The notes beneath the pieces were generated by a model. That model was not told where the DNA came from. It saw only the letters and a program-made list of their open reading frames with translations, and searched no databases. From Corallococcus caeni (GTDB lineage Bacteria > Myxococcota > Myxococcia > Myxococcales > Myxococcaceae): DNA of 64,000 bases. Shown here piece after piece: positions 61,209 to 64,000 of this stretch; positions within the stretch are counted from its first letter, which is position 1, and each line of letters starts with the position of its first letter. Location: the NCBI RefSeq assembly GCF_036245865.1, contig NZ_BTTW01000003.1:806001-870000 (forward strand), read 5' to 3'. Position numbers and translations under genes: made by a program.

Positions 61209-63311
61209 TCACAGCGCCGCTTCGGTGGCCCGCAACAATGCTTCCGCGCTGACGGGGGCGCCGGTGGCGTGCCGCATCCATTCGTCGGGGGTGACGGAGC
61301 CGAAGGTGGCCATGCGCTCGAACTCCGCGCCCAGCGGGCCGTGCTGCTTCAGGTGCTCTTCAATCTGGAAGGCGATGAGGTGCCCCAGCGGGTAGTCCGG
61401 CAGGTACAGCGGGTAGCTGATCATGTGGCTGTAGATGCCCAGCACCGGGCTGTCCTTCCGCCCCAGCACCGGCGCGTAGTAGCGGTTCCACACGTCGCGC
61501 GACAGGCCGGCCACCGCGTCGCGCAGCTGGGCGGGCGTGGCGTCCGGGTGCTCGTACATCCAGTGCCACGTGGCCATGTCCACCAGCGCCACGCCGGCGA
61601 TCTCCCACGCCTGCCAGAAGTCGTTGAGCACGCGCTCGCGCTCGCTGGCCGCGTCCGGCTGGCCCAGGCCCAGGAGCTCCAGGTCGCGCGCCTGGAAGAC
61701 GAAGGCCAGGGCCTCCGTGAAGGCGTTGTTGGGGACGCCGGACAAGAGCGTGTGGTCCACCTGGTACAGGCTGAAGACCTGCTCCACGTTGTGCCCCAGC
61801 TCGTGCACCGCGATGTTGTAGCCCTTGTAGTCCATGCCCCCCTTCTCCACGCGCGTGCGCAGCCGGGGGAAGTCGCCCCGGCGCAGCGCCTGCTGGGCAT
61901 GGCCCGCGCCGCGGGACGCGTCCACGCGGATGTACGACGCGAGCACGTCCGCCTTCTCCCGCGTGAAGCCCAGCCCCTGGAGGATGCGCGGGATGTCGCG
62001 CGCGAAGGCGTCCGCCGTGGGGTAGCGCTGGCGCGTCAGCGCGTCCAGCTGCGCCTCCGGCACCTTCGAGCCCGGACGGAAGCCCGGATACCAGAGGTCC
62101 TGAGGCTCCAGCGGGCGGCCCAGGCGGGTCTGGATCAGCTTCGCCACGCGCGGCACCAGCGGGGACTCCAGCAGCTGCGTGAGCAGCGCGCGCACGCGCT
62201 CCTCCGGCAGGCCGCGGTCCAGCTCGAAGGCGCGCGCGATGCGCGTGGGCGCCACCGGCGAGTATGGATCCACCTTCCGCGACGCCTGGAACGTGGCCAG
62301 CAGCCGCGCGTAGCGCGTGTCCGGCTCCGGCGCGGGGTCCGCCTTCGCGGCACGCTGGGGCGCGTTCGCCTCCACCGACTCCGGCGGCGCCACGCTGACC
62401 TTGTTGGTGAAGGGGTCCCAGTCCACGCGCGGGTTGTCGATGACGGCGGCGGGAATGGTCTGCGTGACGATGCGCTCCATCACCTGGACGATCATCCGCT
62501 GCTTCGCCAGGCCCTTCGGGTCCGTGTAGTCCGCCTTCAGCTCGTCGCGCAGGTTCCAGTGGCTGATGAGCCGCAGGCCCTGGGGGAAGAGGCGCTGGCC
62601 CTTCGCGTCCACCAGGTGGTGCATCCAGACGTTGTACTCGGCGATGTAGAGGTTCGCGTCCGCGATGGCCTGCGACACCTTCTGCTCCACCGCCGCGGGC
62701 ACGCGCCGGTTGAAGCGCGACGCGAGCTTCGCCTCCGCCCACTGCCGGCGCGTCCAGGACGGGCCCTCTTTCACGCGCTCGGCCAGCGTGGTGAGCGGGA
62801 AGTTGAGCAGCACGACGAAGCCCGGCTTCGCCTGGAACAGGTCCGACGTGACGTTGGAGGACGGATCATACGCCGCGAGCAGCGGCTCCACCGGCAACAG
62901 CGGCCCCAGGTCCAGGTCCGTGAACCACTGGAGCTCCCGCCCCAGCTCGTTCATGTGGCCGTCGAACTGTTCGAACAGCCCTTCAAAGCGCGTGAACGTC
63001 GCGTCCAGCTGGGGGCCGGTGGGCAGGAACTGCTCGCGCGCGAAGGCCGCCAGGTCCCCGTCCTCCGGCCGCCACAGCGTGGCCACCTGATCCACGCCGC
63101 GCTCGATGCGCGCGCGCTGGGCCTCGCCGTGCTGCTTCACCAGCTCCTGCTTGAGCGCGGTCAGCGCCTCCTTCGTCACGGGGGCGGCCGGCGCGGACGC
63201 GGAGGTGGACGCGGCGGCGGGCGGCGTGGGGACCGTGGAGGGGGAGGACGTGGCGCAGCCGAGGGCGGCGACGAGGGGGAGGAAGCGCAGGCGGAAGGTG
63301 GGGGCGGACAT
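61209..63311 (-). CDS. Zinc metallopeptidase lipoprotein (gluzincin, HELGH)
   Basis: This 700-residue protein has a lipoprotein signal ending in the lipobox ALGC and an Ala/Ser/Pro linker. A large helical domain carries HELGH (His503, Glu504, His507) with Glu533 in TEALAF as the probable third zinc ligand. The spacing and helical fold suggest the M3/M2-like oligopeptidase clan (MA, gluzincin). Length is close to that family. It is probably tethered to the envelope. A second metallopeptidase gene of the M2 family lies just upstream, on the other side of the cold-shock gene. Confidence 0.82.
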   Translation of the reverse strand: MSAPTFRLRFLPLVAALGCATSSPSTVPTPPAAASTSASAPAAPVTKEALTALKQELVKQHGEAQRARIERGVDQVATLWRPEDGDLAAFAREQFLPTGPQLDATFTRFEGLFEQFDGHMNELGRELQWFTDLDLGPLLPVEPLLAAYDPSSNVTSDLFQAKPGFVVLLNFPLTTLAERVKEGPSWTRRQWAEAKLASRFNRRVPAAVEQKVSQAIADANLYIAEYNVWMHHLVDAKGQRLFPQGLRLISHWNLRDELKADYTDPKGLAKQRMIVQVMERIVTQTIPAAVIDNPRVDWDPFTNKVSVAPPESVEANAPQRAAKADPAPEPDTRYARLLATFQASRKVDPYSPVAPTRIARAFELDRGLPEERVRALLTQLLESPLVPRVAKLIQTRLGRPLEPQDLWYPGFRPGSKVPEAQLDALTRQRYPTADAFARDIPRILQGLGFTREKADVLASYIRVDASRGAGHAQQALRRGDFPRLRTRVEKGGMDYKGYNIAVHELGHNVEQVFSLYQVDHTLLSGVPNNAFTEALAFVFQARDLELLGLGQPDAASERERVLNDFWQAWEIAGVALVDMATWHWMYEHPDATPAQLRDAVAGLSRDVWNRYYAPVLGRKDSPVLGIYSHMISYPLYLPDYPLGHLIAFQIEEHLKQHGPLGAEFERMATFGSVTPDEWMRHATGAPVSAEALLRATEAAL

Positions 63312-63320
63312 GCGGGCTCC

Positions 63321-63361
63321 GGAAAATACAGAAGGCCCGACCCGTGAGAGCCGGACCTTCT
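63321..63361 (-). terminator. Terminator downstream of the cold-shock gene
   Basis: The AGAAGG/CCTTCT stem, extended by inner C-G pairs, is followed on the minus strand by GTATTTTCC. It lies between the csp stop and the metallopeptidase start. Confidence 0.6.
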
Positions 63362-63386
63362 TGGGTGAATCAGGAAACGGTCAGGC

Positions 63387-63590
63387 TCAGGCGGCGCGAA
63401 CGTTCTGCGCCTGCAGGCCCTTGGGGCCCTTGGTCACTTCGAACTCCACCTTCTGGCCCTCGGCCAGGGTGCGGAAGCCATCCATGTTGATGGCGGTGTG
63501 GTGGCAGAACACGTCCTCACCACCGCCGTCCTGCGTGATGAAGCCGAAGCCCTTCGCGTCGTTGAACCACTTCACGGTACCAGTCGCCAT
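63387..63590 (-). CDS. Cold-shock domain protein, CspA family
   Basis: This 67-residue single OB-fold protein starts [19 protein letters not shown] (RNP1) with DVFCHHTAI (RNP2; Cys-His in place of the usual Val-His). CspA-family proteins bind single-stranded RNA and DNA and act as RNA chaperones. I chose the ATG at 63590 by family length; an ATG at 63608 would add six residues. It is monocistronic, with an upstream region of about 130 bases. Confidence 0.95.
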   Translation of the reverse strand: MATGTVKWFNDAKGFGFITQDGGGEDVFCHHTAINMDGFRTLAEGQKVEFEVTKGPKGLQAQNVRAA

Positions 63591-63657
63591 TTGCTGTTCT
63601 TCTTTCATCGCGGACAGGAAGAGTCGCCGTCCGGTCCTACAGAGTTCAACCCTACAA

Positions 63658-63683
63658 GACGGGCGCAAGCCTAAGCGCCCGTC
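63658..63683 (-). terminator. 9-bp hairpin between the M2 peptidase gene and csp
   Basis: GACGGGCGC, 8-base loop, then its perfect complement, about 40 bases past the M2 stop. There is no strong U-tract. It could end the upstream gene or belong to the csp leader. Confidence 0.55.
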
Positions 63684-63724
63684 CCGGGAGAAGTCCACTC
63701 CCTGGATACGTCAGCCGTGAAACG

Positions 63725-64000
63725 TCACCAGCCGCACTTCTGGCCCTTGTTCTGCTCCTGGAGCCAGCGACGCAGCGGGGCGAAGTACTCCAGCATCGGC
63801 GTGGCATCCATCTGGCGGGAGCCCGTCATCGCGGCGAGCGCGTCCGGCCACGGCTTGCTCGCGCCCATCTCCAGCATGGCCTGCAGGCGCTGGCCCGCGG
63901 CCTTGTTGCCGTAGATGGAGCACTCGTTGAGCGCGCCCTTGTAGCCCGCGGCCTCGCACAGCGCCTTGTGGAACTGGAACTGGAGGATCCGCGCGAGGAA
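63725..64000 (-). CDS. M2 family peptidase (ACE-like peptidyl-dipeptidase), C-terminal 91 residues only
   Basis: The gene runs off the right edge; only the 3' end is present, from the edge to the stop at 63725. The visible end ([53 protein letters not shown]) matches the conserved C-terminus of angiotensin-converting-enzyme-like M2 zinc dipeptidases, including the Cys pair that forms a disulfide there. The catalytic HEMGH region is outside the window. The short frame at 63711-63959 in another phase is shadow. Confidence 0.85.
   Translation of the reverse strand, partial: FLARILQFQFHKALCEAAGYKGALNECSIYGNKAAGQRLQAMLEMGASKPWPDALAAMTGSRQMDATPMLEYFAPLRRWLQEQNKGQKCGW

Noticed and set aside
61191..63347. 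718-residue plus-strand frame opposite the metallopeptidase
   Set aside because: Low-complexity antisense shadow; the minus-strand frame has a lipobox and a HELGH zinc site.
63711..63959. 82-residue minus-strand frame at the right edge
   Set aside because: It is out of phase with the conserved M2 peptidase C-terminus, which uses another frame ending at 63725.

Overview
The window reads as a chromosomal segment of a myxobacterium, most likely Myxococcaceae (Corallococcus, Myxococcus or a close relative). The evidence is very high G+C with strong third-position G/C, a kelch beta-propeller protein, an IF3 gene that matches the Myxococcus Dsg type (AUC start behind a GGAGG Shine-Dalgarno, C-terminal extension), an IhfA with an acidic tail, many lipoproteins and a giant NRPS locus. 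The assignment is inferred from gene content; no 16S rRNA is present.

Layout. 1-4644: unrelated accessory genes (kelch protein cut by the window edge, SRPBCC protein, nicotinate phosphoribosyltransferase, polysaccharide deacetylase lipoprotein). 4859-41277: a co-directional biosynthetic operon made of a CmlA-type di-iron beta-hydroxylase, a 5,862-residue NRPS with a fatty acyl-AMP ligase loading unit and four modules, a cytochrome P450, and a 5,205-residue NRPS with four modules and a terminal condensation domain. 41329-47367: a Mur-ligase-like protein without the usual UDP-sugar domain, three glycosyltransferases and a peptide-type ABC exporter, all plausibly part of the same cluster. 47575-55424: a translation locus on the minus strand. 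In transcription order it is tRNA-Val, thrS, infC, rpmI, rplT, pheS, pheT, ihfA, tRNA-Pro, with hairpins before thrS, between rplT and pheS, and after tRNA-Pro. 55508-64000: housekeeping and envelope genes (family 5 uracil-DNA glycosylase, AI-2E permease, PEGA lipoprotein, LPP20-like protein, PilZ protein, FKBP isomerase, a lipoprotein pair, a gluzincin metallopeptidase lipoprotein, a cold-shock protein and the 3' end of an M2 peptidase gene).

Proposed chemistry. Eight-residue adenylation codes were read by eye against GrsA. The predicted chain is: fatty acyl - D-Asp - aromatic - D-X - Z - D-X - Z - Asn - Thr. X and Z are two unidentified residues specified twice by a duplicated two-module block. 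Asp (DLTKVGHVGK), Asn (DLTKVGEVGK) and Thr (DFWNIGMVHK) are firm readings; the rest are not. The CmlA-type oxygenase and the P450 would hydroxylate or otherwise oxidise carrier-bound residues. The terminal C domain, not a thioesterase, would release the product, and the glycosyltransferases and exporter suggest a glycosylated, secreted lipo-octapeptide. I do not recognise this combination as a described compound family, but I could not search. No gap between annotated genes exceeds about 220 bases.
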